Shown: positions 24,628 through 33,440 of the stretch, piece by piece
Layout of the letters: each line of letters opens with the position of its first letter
Numbering within the stretch: position 1 is the stretch's first letter
NCBI RefSeq assembly: GCF_001644575.1
Contig: NZ_CP015596.1
Span: 3,100,001 to 3,164,000, forward strand
Direction: 5' to 3'
Length of the DNA: 64,000 nt
Source: Mycobacterium adipatum
Lineage (GTDB): Bacteria; Actinomycetota; Actinomycetes; Mycobacteriales; Mycobacteriaceae
Made by a program: the position numbers and the translations under genes
Notes under the pieces: model-generated
Databases searched by the model: none
Told to the model about the DNA's origin: nothing
Seen by the model: the letters and a program-made list of their open reading frames with translations, nothing else

Positions 24628-26988
24628 GTGACGTCGAGCGCGCCCGTGGGGATCAGCACATCTGTAAATGCCCGTCTCGCTGAGGAACTGGCTGTTGCCG
24701 AAGGGCAGGTGGCCGCCGCTGTGCGACTGCTCGACGAGGGTGCCACGGTGCCGTTCATCGCCAGGTACCGCAAGGAGGTGACCGGCAGCCTCGATGACGG
24801 GCAGTTGCGCACCTTGGAGGAGCGGCTGTCCTACCTGCGGGAGATGGACCAGCGGCGTGAGGCGGTGTTGGCGTCCATCGAGGAGCAGGGCAAGCTCACC
24901 GACGAACTGCGCGCGGCGCTGTTGGCGGCGGACACCAAGGCGCGCATCGAGGACATCTACCTGCCGTACAAGCCGAAGCGCCGGACCAAGGCGCAGATCG
25001 CCCGCGAGGCCGGCCTGGAGCCGTTGGCCGACCGGCTGGTCGCCGATCCCACCCTGGCGCCGGAGACCGTCGCCGCCGAGTTCGTCGGTGAGCACGTCGC
25101 CGACGCTGCCGCCGCACTCGATGGTGCCCGGCACATTCTGATCGAACGTGCCGCCGAGGACGCCGAGCTGGTCGGTGAGGTGCGGACCACGTTCTGGAAC
25201 GAGGGCACACTTCGGACCGCGCCGTGGTCCGAGGAAGCGGCCAAAAGCCCGGCGGGACAGAAGTTCCGAGACTATTTCGAATACTCCGAGCCGCTGGAGA
25301 AGATGCCTTCGCACCGGGTCCTGGCCGTCATGCGCGGTGAGAAGGAACAGATTCTCGCGCTGAACTTCGACGGCGGAGACGAACTGGCCTATCAGGCGCG
25401 TATCGCGCGGAGCCTGGGCATCGACATGACCGCCGCCGACGCCGCCGCCACCGGTTGGCTGGCCACCACGGTGCGGCTGGCCTGGCGCACCAAGCTGATG
25501 ATCTCGGCCGCCGTCGATGCCCGGCTGCGGCTGCGGCACCGCGCCGAGGACGACGCGGTCGCCGTTTTCGCCCGCAATCTGAAGGACCTGCTGTTGGCCG
25601 CTCCGGCCGGAACCCGTACCACCCTCGGGCTGGATCCCGGCTTCCGGACGGGGGTGAAGGTGGCGGTGGTGGACGGCACCGGCAAGGTCGTCGACACCTG
25701 CGCGATCTTCCCGCACCAGCCGCAGAAGCAGTGGGATGCCGCCAAGGCGACCTTGGCCGCGCTGGTCGCCCGGCACGGGGTCGAGCTGATCGCCGTCGGC
25801 AACGGCACCGCATCGCGGGAGACCGATGCGCTGGCCGCCGAACTGATCGCCGATATCCGCTCGACCGGAGCGAACCCGCCGGTCAAGGCGATGGTCAGCG
25901 AGGCCGGAGCGTCGGTGTACTCTGCGTCGGCCTACGCCGCGCACGAGCTGCCGCAGCTCGACGTCACGCTGCGCGGCGCGGTGTCGATCGCACGCCGGCT
26001 GCAGGACCCCCTGGCCGAACTGGTGAAGATCGAACCCAAGTCGATCGGCGTTGGCCAGTATCAGCACGATGTCTCCCCGGGCACGTTGGCGCGCAGCCTC
26101 AACGCCGTTGTCGAGGACGCCGTGAACGCTGTCGGTGTCGACCTCAACACCGCGTCGGTACCGCTGCTGGCCCGGGTGTCGGGGGTGACCGACTCGTTGG
26201 CCGAGGCCATCGTGGCACACCGGGAGAACACCGGTCCGTTCCGCAACCGCAGCGCGTTGCTAGAGGTTCCTCGCTTGGGGCCCAAGGCTTTCGAGCAGTG
26301 TGCCGGATTCCTGCGGATCACCGATGGGGAGGACCCGTTGGACGCCTCCGGCGTGCATCCCGAGGCCTATCCGGTGGTGCACCGCATCTTGGACCGCAAA
26401 GGGGTCACGCTGGCCGAACTGATCGGTAGCGAGCGGATGCTCCGTGCGATCAGACCCGCCGATATCGCCGACGAACGATTCGGGATCCCGACGGTCACCG
26501 ATATCCTCGCCGAGCTGGAGAAGCCGGGGCGCGACCCGCGCCCGGCGTTCACCACCGCGACCTTCGCCGCCGGGGTGGAGAAGGTCGCGGATCTCAAGGT
26601 CGGCATGGTGCTTGAGGGGGTGGTCACCAACGTGGCGGCCTTCGGGGCCTTCGTCGATATCGGCGTGCACCAGGATGGACTGGTGCACGTGTCCGCCTTG
26701 GCGGATCGTTTCGTCTCCGACCCGCACGAGGTGGTCAAGTCCGGTCAGGTGGTGAAGGTGAAGGTACTCGAGGTCGACGTCGACCGTCAGCGGATCGGAT
26801 TGTCGTTGCGTCTCAACGACACTCCGGGTGCGGGCAAACCGAAGCAGGCCGGCAAGCCAGCCGATCGCAACCGGGGTGGTAGCCAACCCCGAAACCAAAA
26901 CCGTGCCAAGAACTCCGGCCGCCGCGAGTCCGCGGCGCCCAGCGGGTCGATGGCGGATGCACTGCGAAACGCCGGCTTCGGCCGGTAA
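24628..26988 (+). CDS. tex: Tex-family RNA-binding transcription accessory protein
   Basis: 786 residues, the normal length for Tex. Domain order: N-terminal helical Tex region (about 10-190, with V-P-F-I-A-R-Y-R-K-E-V-T-G at 38-50), YqgF/RNase H-like domain (about 330-460, L-G-L-D-P-G-F-R-T-G-V-K-V-A), helix-hairpin-helix (about 495-570, V-G-V-D-L-N-T-A-S near 507), and an S1 RNA-binding domain (about 650-725, G-M-V-L-E-G-V-V-T-N-V-A-A-F-G-A-F-V-D). The tail is basic and Asn/Gly-rich. It acts in transcription and RNA handling in the cytosol. Start GTG at 24628. Confidence 0.95.
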   Translation: MTSSAPVGISTSVNARLAEELAVAEGQVAAAVRLLDEGATVPFIARYRKEVTGSLDDGQLRTLEERLSYLREMDQRREAVLASIEEQGKLTDELRAALLAADTKARIEDIYLPYKPKRRTKAQIAREAGLEPLADRLVADPTLAPETVAAEFVGEHVADAAAALDGARHILIERAAEDAELVGEVRTTFWNEGTLRTAPWSEEAAKSPAGQKFRDYFEYSEPLEKMPSHRVLAVMRGEKEQILALNFDGGDELAYQARIARSLGIDMTAADAAATGWLATTVRLAWRTKLMISAAVDARLRLRHRAEDDAVAVFARNLKDLLLAAPAGTRTTLGLDPGFRTGVKVAVVDGTGKVVDTCAIFPHQPQKQWDAAKATLAALVARHGVELIAVGNGTASRETDALAAELIADIRSTGANPPVKAMVSEAGASVYSASAYAAHELPQLDVTLRGAVSIARRLQDPLAELVKIEPKSIGVGQYQHDVSPGTLARSLNAVVEDAVNAVGVDLNTASVPLLARVSGVTDSLAEAIVAHRENTGPFRNRSALLEVPRLGPKAFEQCAGFLRITDGEDPLDASGVHPEAYPVVHRILDRKGVTLAELIGSERMLRAIRPADIADERFGIPTVTDILAELEKPGRDPRPAFTTATFAAGVEKVADLKVGMVLEGVVTNVAAFGAFVDIGVHQDGLVHVSALADRFVSDPHEVVKSGQVVKVKVLEVDVDRQRIGLSLRLNDTPGAGKPKQAGKPADRNRGGSQPRNQNRAKNSGRRESAAPSGSMADALRNAGFGR

Positions 26989-27005
26989 TCAGGCACTATC
27001 CTCAG

Positions 27006-27278
27006 GTGGTGACGACTCAACGGATTCCGGGTGGGGTGGTACACCGGATGCCGGCGGATCTGCGCGCCGCACTGCTGGCCAACGACACGGCGCTGGTGGC
27101 CTGGAAGGACATCACGCCGCTGGCGCGCAACGAATTCATCTGCTGGGTCGAGGATGCCAAACAGGAGAAGACCCGCGAACGCCGCATCCGCCGGACGCAG
27201 GAGGAGCTCGAGGAAGGCCAGCGTCGCCCCTGCTGCTGGCCCGGGTGCAAGCACCGGGAGCGTACCGGGAAGGCCTAG
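27006..27278 (+). CDS. YdeI/OmpD-associated family protein
   Basis: 90 residues. The pattern L-A-A-L-L-A-N-D, then W-K-D-I-T-P-L-A-R-N-E-F-I-C-W-V-E-D-A-K and R-E-R-R-I-R-R-T-Q-E-E-L-E-E-G is the C-terminal YdeI/OmpD-associated (bacteriocin-protection-like) module. It ends with C-C-W-P-G-C-K-H-R, three cysteines and a histidine. Role unknown. Two adjacent GTG codons (27006 or 27009) may start it; 17 bases after tex, so likely in the same operon. Its stop lies 3 bases from the convergent mce stop. Confidence 0.8.
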   Translation: MVTTQRIPGGVVHRMPADLRAALLANDTALVAWKDITPLARNEFICWVEDAKQEKTRERRIRRTQEELEEGQRRPCCWPGCKHRERTGKA

Positions 27279-27280
27279 CG

Positions 27281-28524
27281 TCACGGGTTGATGGTGTCTT
27301 CCCCGGCCTGACGGCCCCACACGTACTCGGACGCCAGCGGTTGACCGATCTCGAAGTGGTTGTACGGCGCGATGCTGGCACCGGTGTCCATCACCAGGTA
27401 GGGCATCGGGAACAGGTCCCGGGTGATCGGCTGCCAACATCCGGGGCGCCCGCCGGGTCCGCCGCGGGCGTTGATCCGGGGAAGATTGTCCGGGAACACA
27501 TAGCGATTGGCCGCCCCCACCAACTCATTCCGCAGCCTGAGCGAATAGCCGTTGCCGCCGAGCATCTCCGCGAAGCGGGGAGCGACATCGCTGTAGTTGC
27601 GCAGGGTGCACAGCAGCTGCGGACTGTAGTAGTCCAATAAGGCGCTCGTCGGCAACAGATCTTGTGCGCCGCGCACGGGCCGCCACGCTCGAACACCTCG
27701 GAGGCGGTATCGGCGAAGCCGACCGCCGCCATCAGCGCAGCATCGACGGTCGCCCGCTCGGTGTTGATGGTGTGCGCACCGATCGTGGCATGGTCGAGCC
27801 CGTCGAACAGGTCTGCCGCGGAGTCGGCGTAGATCGTCGACAGGTCGGCCAACCCGATGATATCTCGGCGGAGTTGCGGCATAAGGGAATTGAACTCACT
27901 CAGCACGACGTTACCGTCGACGAGCGCCCGGCCGAACTCGTCGCCCAGGCCGTTGAGCGCCTGCGCGGTCGCTGTCAGGGTCGCATTCAGCTTCACCGGG
28001 TCCACCTGCTCGGCTATGCCCATGATGGTCTCGAACACGGTGTTGAACTCGGTGGTTGTTGCCGTGGCGTTGATGACCGCATTCGGGGCGAGGCTGTCCC
28101 GGGATGGATGCGCCGGCGACAGGAACGAGATGTACTTGTTGCCGAAAACCGTTGTCGCCCGCAGTTGCGCGTCGACATTGGCCGGAACCAGGGGCAGATA
28201 CTGCGGTTTGACGTCCAGCGTCAGCTTCGCCCGTGTGTGTCCTCCGTCGGTCGCCACGTCCGTGGATACCAGCCGGCCGATCGGGACGCCGTTGAAGGTC
28301 ACCTTGGAACCGGGGTCCATGGACAGACCGGCGCGCTCGGCCATCAACACCACCGTGACATTGGTGTCGAAGTAACCGCGGAACAGCGCCCAGCTCAGCC
28401 CGAACACCAGCGCAACGATCAACAGCAGTACCGTGCCCGCGGTGCGGTAGGGCGGTTCCCTTGGATCGTTGGTCGGACCGTCGTCCGTCTCGTCGATCTG
28501 GTCGGCGGGTGGCACCGTGATCAT
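27281..28524 (-). pseudogene. Orphan MCE-family protein gene, frameshifted
   Basis: Reading from the ATG at 28524, a hydrophobic helix (about residues 30-50, V-L-L-L-I-V-A-L-V-F-G-L) is followed by the MCE/MlaD domain (A-G-L-S-M-D-P-G-S-K-V-T-F-N-G-V-P-I-G near 67-85) and the long helical MCE tail. After E-V-F-E-R-G-G-P the frame stops resembling MCE. The neighbouring frame continues the family sequence as R-G-A-Q-D-L-L-P-T-S-A-L-L-D-Y-Y to a stop at 27283-27281. A net one-base loss (for example one or four missing bases) between about 27662 and 27675 explains this. No yrbE or other mce gene is adjacent. It may be a true pseudogene or an assembly error. Confidence 0.8.
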
Positions 28525-28637
28525 CGGCCAAGTGCACCACAGGACAACAACTTTGCGCTCATCGCCGGACTGTGACCCTGGTGGTGCCGGGCCGCCGGTG
28601 TGATGCCGGCAACAATGCCGGAGGTGGCACTCGTGCG

Positions 28638-29795
28638 CTAGAGGCCCATGTCCTTGGCGATGATCATCTTCATCACCTCACTGGTACCGCCGTAGATGCG
28701 GCTGACCCGGTTGTCGGCGTAGAGCCGGGCGATCGGGTACTCGTTGATGTAGCCGTAGCCGCCGTGCAGCTGCAGGCAACGGTCGATGACCTTGGCGGCG
28801 ATATCGGTGCAGAAGAGTTTTGCCGCGGCGGCGTCGGCCGGGGTCAGTTCGTCACGGTCATGGGCTTCCATGGCGCGGTCGACGACGGCCTCGGCCGCGT
28901 CGACATCGGCCTTGCAGGCCGCCAGTTCGAATTTGGTGTTCTGGAACGCCGCAACCGGTTTCCCGAATACGGTGCGGTCCTTGGTGTATTGGGCGGCGAA
29001 GGCGACGGCAGCCTTGGCCTGGGCGTAGGCGCCGACCGCGATGGCCAGGCGTTCGCGGGGCAGATTCTGGCCCAGATACGAAAAGCCCATGTGGAGCTCG
29101 CCCAGGACGTCCTCGACGGGCACCTTGACGTCGACGAAGTTGAGTTCGGCGGTATCGCTGGTCCGCAGTCCTAGCTTGTCGAGCTTGCGGCCCACCTCGT
29201 AGCCGGCGGACTTCGTGTCGACCACCAGCAGCGAGATGCCGTAGCGGCGGTCGTCCTCGCGTGGTGCGGCGGTGCGTGCGCAGACGATGACCCGGTCGGC
29301 GTGTACGCCGCCGGTGATGAAGGTCTTGGAGCCATTGAGCACGTAGTGCGTGCCATCTCCGGAAGGTTTTGCGGTGGTCCGCATTCCGGCCAGATCCGAG
29401 CCGGTTCCCGGCTCGGTCATGGCGATGGCGAACATGATCTCGCCGGACATCATGCCGGGGTACCAACGCTGCTTCTGTTCCTCGGTGGCAAGCGCCTTGA
29501 GGTAGGGCAGGCACAGTCCGATGTGCACGCTGGACCCGCCGAAGGACACCGCGGCCCGGGACAACTCCTCGGTGACGATGGCCTGGAATTTGTAGGAGTC
29601 GATCCCTGACCCGCCGTACTCGGTGGGGATCTCGATACCGAAGATGCCCAATTCGCCGAGCTTGTAGTAGAAATCGCGAGGGGCGATGCCGGCCTCGAAC
29701 CACTCGTCGTATACCGGCACGACCTCGGCGGCGATGAAGTCCCGGATCATCGCGCGGAAGTCTTCGTGTTCCTGGTTGTAGACGGTCCTCTGCAT
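28638..29795 (-). CDS. Acyl-CoA dehydrogenase
   Basis: 385 residues, standard for the family. Signatures: M-F-A-I-A-M-T-E-P-G-T-G-S-D-L-A-G (FAD/acyl-CoA site, near 121-137), I-T-G-G near 161, and the C-terminal Q-L-H-G-G-Y-G-Y, then Y-G-G-T-S-E-V-M-K at 369-377, whose Glu is the catalytic base of short/medium-chain-type enzymes. It oxidises an acyl-CoA to trans-2-enoyl-CoA. It diverges from a TetR regulator with a palindrome between them, so its expression is probably repressed by that protein. Acyl chain specificity cannot be told. Confidence 0.93.
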   Translation of the reverse strand: MQRTVYNQEHEDFRAMIRDFIAAEVVPVYDEWFEAGIAPRDFYYKLGELGIFGIEIPTEYGGSGIDSYKFQAIVTEELSRAAVSFGGSSVHIGLCLPYLKALATEEQKQRWYPGMMSGEIMFAIAMTEPGTGSDLAGMRTTAKPSGDGTHYVLNGSKTFITGGVHADRVIVCARTAAPREDDRRYGISLLVVDTKSAGYEVGRKLDKLGLRTSDTAELNFVDVKVPVEDVLGELHMGFSYLGQNLPRERLAIAVGAYAQAKAAVAFAAQYTKDRTVFGKPVAAFQNTKFELAACKADVDAAEAVVDRAMEAHDRDELTPADAAAAKLFCTDIAAKVIDRCLQLHGGYGYINEYPIARLYADNRVSRIYGGTSEVMKMIIAKDMGL

Positions 29796-29820
29796 CGGTG
29801 CCTCTCCTTTAGCGAACAGT

Positions 29821-29850
29821 GTTAGCTATTGACAACCACTATAAGCTAAC
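29821..29850. promoter_or_regulatory. Inverted-repeat operator between acyl-CoA dehydrogenase and TetR
   Basis: GTTAGCT (29821-29827) and AGCTAAC (29844-29850) are perfect arms spaced by 16 AT-rich bases containing TTGACA and, on the other strand, TATAGT. It is centred in the 89-base divergent gap, 35-50 bases from both starts. A TetR dimer here could control both genes. Confidence 0.65.
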
Positions 29851-29884
29851 GGCGTTTACTTGAGCAATCGCGGGAGGTGAGGAC

Positions 29885-30505
29885 TTGGGCAGACCCCGCG
29901 TACTCAGTCGCGAGCGCATCCGCGACAGCGCACTGATGATCATCGACCGATCCGGGCTCGGGGAATTGTCCATGCGCAAACTCGCCGGCGAACTCGGCGT
30001 GCAGGCGGCCTCGCTGTACAAGCACTACTCGACCAAGGACGAAGTCCTCGACGATGTCGCCAGTCTGATCGTGACCACCGTGGACACCTCGGCCTTCGAT
30101 GCCGACGAGAACTGGCCCGTCGCGCTGGCCGCCTGGGCACGCTCCTACCGCGCGGCGCTGGTATCGCACCCAAACATGGTGCCGTTCCTGGCCGGCGGCC
30201 CCGGCCAGCGCGACGAGAGTCTGCGCATCGCGGATTCCGTGCACGGCGGCCTGGTGCGGGCGGGCTGGCCGCCTCGGGAGGCGACTCTGATCGGCGCCGC
30301 CACCCGTTCGCTGGTGCTGGGATCGACCGTCGGTTCCTTCTCGCGCGGTTTCGTCGACGATGTCCAGGTGTACCGCGACCGCTACCCGCACATGGACCAG
30401 GCGCATCTGCTGCGTGCGAAGGCCAGTGAAATCGACACGGCCAGCTTCGAACTCGCGCTGACCGCCTTTGTCGATGGACTACGCATGCGGTTCGCCGCCG
30501 CGTGA
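29885..30505 (+). CDS. TetR-family regulator
   Basis: 206 residues. N-terminal HTH at about 25-60: L-S-M-R-K-L-A-G-E-L-G-V-Q-A-A-S-L-Y-K-H-Y with the K-D-E-V-L turn typical of TetR; the C-terminal region is of the TetR_C type with G-A-A-T-R-S-L-V-L-G. The start is a TTG at 29885 with GGGAGG upstream (MGRPRVLSRERI, the usual TetR opening). It probably represses the divergent acyl-CoA dehydrogenase and itself. Ligand likely an acyl-CoA or related compound (inference from context). Confidence 0.88.
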   Translation: MGRPRVLSRERIRDSALMIIDRSGLGELSMRKLAGELGVQAASLYKHYSTKDEVLDDVASLIVTTVDTSAFDADENWPVALAAWARSYRAALVSHPNMVPFLAGGPGQRDESLRIADSVHGGLVRAGWPPREATLIGAATRSLVLGSTVGSFSRGFVDDVQVYRDRYPHMDQAHLLRAKASEIDTASFELALTAFVDGLRMRFAAA

Positions 30506-30578
30506 ACGGAACGCCGAGTTGTCGCGGGCTTCCCGGAGTACGCTCGCACCCAATGTGTCCCCGAGGATGGGTGTGCCG

Positions 30579-30965
30579 ATGAGCTCAGCCGACGACGATC
30601 GGTGCACGGGCGGTCCTGCCGTCGAGGAGGAGCCCGACTATCGCTTCACGCTGGCCAACGAGCGGACCTTTCTGGCGTGGATTCGAACGGCGCTGGCGTT
30701 GATCGCCGGTGGCATCGCCGTCGTTCAGTTCGTGCCGTCCTTCGGGATCCCCGGCGTGCGGCACGGCCTGAGCGTGGTGCTGACCGCCGGCGGTGGGCTG
30801 TTGGCGGCACTGGCGGTGCGGCGCTGGCAGCGCGTGCAGGTAGCGATGCGCCGGCACGAGGACCTACCCGCCACGCGGGTGCCGGCGCTGCTCGGTGGCG
30901 CGATTTTCGTCGTCACCGTCGCGGTTCTGGTGATCTTGGTCGTCTGGCCGCCGGCGCGGGGGTGA
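30579..30965 (+). CDS. DUF202 / YidH-like membrane protein
   Basis: 128 residues with three membrane segments (about 33-55, 62-80, 100-122). The DUF202 signature is clear: F-T-L-A-N-E-R-T-F-L-A-W-I-R-T-A-L-A-L-I. Function of the family is unknown. The start is uncertain: ATG 30579 is preferred, GTG 30555 and ATG 30567 are alternatives. One base separates it from a second DUF202 gene, giving a tandem pair that likely forms one unit. Confidence 0.82.
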   Translation: MSSADDDRCTGGPAVEEEPDYRFTLANERTFLAWIRTALALIAGGIAVVQFVPSFGIPGVRHGLSVVLTAGGGLLAALAVRRWQRVQVAMRRHEDLPATRVPALLGGAIFVVTVAVLVILVVWPPARG

Positions 30966-30966
30966 C

Positions 30967-31314
30967 ATGGCGCGCCGAGAGCCCTGGAAGCCCGGGTTGC
31001 CTGCCGAGCGCACGTTGTTGTCCTGGGAGAGAAGCGCCTTCGGGTTCCTGGTGGGCGGCGCGTTGGTGCTACTACGACAGCACGGCCCGCTCGGACCGGG
31101 CCGGGTGGTCCTGGCGCTGATGGCGACGCTGCTCGCGTTGCTCGTCCTGGCCCTCGGCTACCGGCGGTCGCGGCAGATCAGGACGAGTCCGGTCGTGGCG
31201 GGGCGGATCGTCATACCCGCTGCGCACAACCTGATCCTGCTGATCGGGGGCGCCACCATCGCCTTCGCCACCGCGGTCGTTGTCGCCCTGCTGTATTCGA
31301 TGGCGCTGGGCTAA
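30967..31314 (+). CDS. Second DUF202 membrane protein
   Basis: 115 residues. L-P-A-E-R-T-L-L-S-W-E-R-S-A-F-G is the same DUF202 signature as its neighbour, in a degenerate form, followed by three hydrophobic segments. Paired long and short DUF202 genes are frequent in actinobacteria. It begins one base after the stop of the first copy and its end overlaps the convergent CstB-like gene by 4 bases. Confidence 0.8.
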   Translation: MARREPWKPGLPAERTLLSWERSAFGFLVGGALVLLRQHGPLGPGRVVLALMATLLALLVLALGYRRSRQIRTSPVVAGRIVIPAAHNLILLIGGATIAFATAVVVALLYSMALG

Positions 31315-32696
31315 CGAACCAAACCCAGCTCTTCGGCTCGATCAAAGCCGTCGTCGACGAGGACCACCGTGCGGTCATCCCGGTCGATCAAGGACGCGGC
31401 GATGGACGAGCGGTACCCGGAGGCGCAGTGCACCCACACCTCACCGACGGGGATTTCACCCAGGCGAACGGTGATTTCGTGCAGCGGAATATTGAGTGCC
31501 CCGGGAACGTGACCGTCGGCGAACTCGCCGGTTTGCCGAACATCGAGCACGGAGAGGTCGTGGGTGCGCAGGGCCTCGGCAAGATCGGCGAAGTCCGCGA
31601 CCCGATAGGACCGTAGTGGCTCGTCGCCGGTCAACGAACGGATATCGTCCACAGCCGACCCGGTCAGGTTGTCGACGCCGATGCGCGCGAGTTCGCGCCG
31701 AGCATCCGCGATCTGGGACTGGTCATCACCGATGAGGGTCAGCGGCGAACCCCAGGAGTAGAGCCATCCGAGGTAGGTGACAAACGAATCCGAGAGTTCG
31801 AAGCCCAGGGTGCCGCCGAGGTGGCCGGCGGCGAAAGCGGTCCGGTTGCGGAGGTCCACGACCCACTCGCCGGCGCCGATGCGGCGACGCAACTCCCGCG
31901 CGTCCACCGGCTGCGGAAGCGACAGATCCACCGGATCGGGCCCTTGGGTGTTGATCACGCCCATGTGCGCGTAGTACGCCGGATAGGCCGCCAGGCCTGC
32001 GATCAGCTGGTCGACATAGCTCTGCTCGTCCTGGGTGAGGGCCGGATTGTCCTGCCGCTGATCGGCGATGGTCGATGCGTCGCCGCTGGCCGGGGTCGCC
32101 GAGCAGAAGCTGCCGAACCCATGCGTCGGGTAGACCTGAGTGTGATCCGGCAATTCGGCTGCGAGCCGGCGCACCGAACGGAACTGCGCGTGCGTGAGCT
32201 CCTCGGTGTGCTCGGAGCCCAGCAGGTCGGTACGCCCGGTGGTCCCGTGCAGCATCGACCCTCCGGTGAACACGCCGGCGACCGTCCCGGCAGCGTCATG
32301 GAGCACGTAGCTGACGTGATTGTGGGTATGGCCGGGGGTGTGCATGACCTGCAACCGGAGGGGGCCCGCCGCGATCACATCGCCATCCCCGACCGCGCGT
32401 CGCTGATAGCCGACCTCATCGCCGGTGGGCACCACGTACTCGGCGCCGACGGTCCGTGACAGTTCCAGGCCACCGGTGACGTAGTCGTTGTGGATATGTG
32501 TCTCCAGGACGTGGGTGATGCGTACCCCGCGTGCGCGGGCCAGGTCGAGGACGCGATCGATATCGCGCTGCGGGTCGATCACGACGGCGATACCCTCGGC
32601 GCCGATCAGGTAGCTGCGGTCACCCAATCCGGACGTCTCGATGATGGCCACGTCGATCTCGGTGGACGTCGTCAACTGGCTGTGCGGCAACGTCAT
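31311..32696 (-). CDS. CstB-like persulfide dioxygenase-rhodanese fusion (copy 1)
   Basis: 461 residues in three parts, as in CstB: metallo-beta-lactamase persulfide dioxygenase (1-250) with iron site T-H-I-H-N-D-Y near 66, H-T-P-G-H-T near 118 and Y-P-T-H-G-F-G near 189; a rhodanese-like domain without cysteine (about 265-360); and an active rhodanese (about 370-461) with Cys in V-H-C-A-S-G-Y-R-S. It should oxidise low-molecular-weight persulfides to sulfite and combine the product to thiosulfate. It ends an operon with cstR and a DUF302 gene, overlapping the latter by ATGA. Confidence 0.88.
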   Translation of the reverse strand: MTLPHSQLTTSTEIDVAIIETSGLGDRSYLIGAEGIAVVIDPQRDIDRVLDLARARGVRITHVLETHIHNDYVTGGLELSRTVGAEYVVPTGDEVGYQRRAVGDGDVIAAGPLRLQVMHTPGHTHNHVSYVLHDAAGTVAGVFTGGSMLHGTTGRTDLLGSEHTEELTHAQFRSVRRLAAELPDHTQVYPTHGFGSFCSATPASGDASTIADQRQDNPALTQDEQSYVDQLIAGLAAYPAYYAHMGVINTQGPDPVDLSLPQPVDARELRRRIGAGEWVVDLRNRTAFAAGHLGGTLGFELSDSFVTYLGWLYSWGSPLTLIGDDQSQIADARRELARIGVDNLTGSAVDDIRSLTGDEPLRSYRVADFADLAEALRTHDLSVLDVRQTGEFADGHVPGALNIPLHEITVRLGEIPVGEVWVHCASGYRSSIAASLIDRDDRTVVLVDDGFDRAEELGLVR

Positions 32697-33097
32697 CGGC
32701 GTTCATCCGCCAGGGCGTCCAGCGCGGCCTGCAACTTGGCGGCGGCTTCGGCGGCGACCTCGCCAATGCCGGGTCCGTCGGAGAGTTGCACCATCACCTG
32801 CGGGTCCATCGCATCGACGATGACCGTGTCGGCATCGGCGCCGGCACGCACGGCGACGTTGCACGGCAGCAGCAGGCCGATTTGGCGGTCGGCGGAAACC
32901 GCACGGTGTGCCAGCGGAGGATTGCACGCCCCGAGGATCAGATAGTCCTCGATGTCCTCACCCAGCTTCGCTTTCAGGGTGGTCTTCATGTCGATCTCGG
33001 TAAGTACCCCGAAACCTTGATCGGCCAGTGCCTTTCGGGTGCGCTCCACAGCTTCGTCGAACGTGGTGTGCAGCGTTGTCGACAATGCGTAACTCAT
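32693..33097 (-). CDS. DUF302-domain protein
   Basis: 134 residues matching DUF302: opening Y-A-L-S-T-T-L-H-T-T-F-D-E-A-V-E-R-T, then G-F-G-V-L-T-E-I-D-M-K-T-T-L-K and L-G-A-C-N-P-P-L-A-H-R-A. The Cys in G-A-C-N-P-P is the family's conserved residue. DUF302 genes often lie beside sulfur or redox genes; the activity is unknown. Thirteen bases follow cstR and the 3' end overlaps the CstB-like gene by 4 bases, so this is one transcript. Confidence 0.85.
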   Translation of the reverse strand: MSYALSTTLHTTFDEAVERTRKALADQGFGVLTEIDMKTTLKAKLGEDIEDYLILGACNPPLAHRAVSADRQIGLLLPCNVAVRAGADADTVIVDAMDPQVMVQLSDGPGIGEVAAEAAAKLQAALDALADERR

Positions 33098-33110
33098 ATC
33101 TACCTCCTGA

Positions 33111-33395
<285 letters not shown>

Positions 33396-33415
33396 CTACG
33401 GACAGTACAGCCATG

Positions 33416-33431
33416 GTACCCGCGGGGGTAT
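33416..33431 (-). promoter_or_regulatory. CstR operator in front of cstR
   Basis: GTACCCGCGGGGGTAT follows the GTACC/GGTAT-arm pattern of CsoR-family operators and agrees with the four sites at 34977-35083. It lies in the 60-base gap between cstR and the tauE-like gene, which predicts self-regulation. Confidence 0.7.
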
Positions 33432-33440
33432 TCCTCGCCG

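Noticed and set aside
23248..26220. A 990-codon open frame on the minus strand antisense to the acyltransferase and tex genes
   Set aside because: Composition is His/Arg/Gly/Asp-rich shadow of GC-rich codons in the real plus-strand genes; no domain, no ribosome site, and it crosses two unrelated genes.
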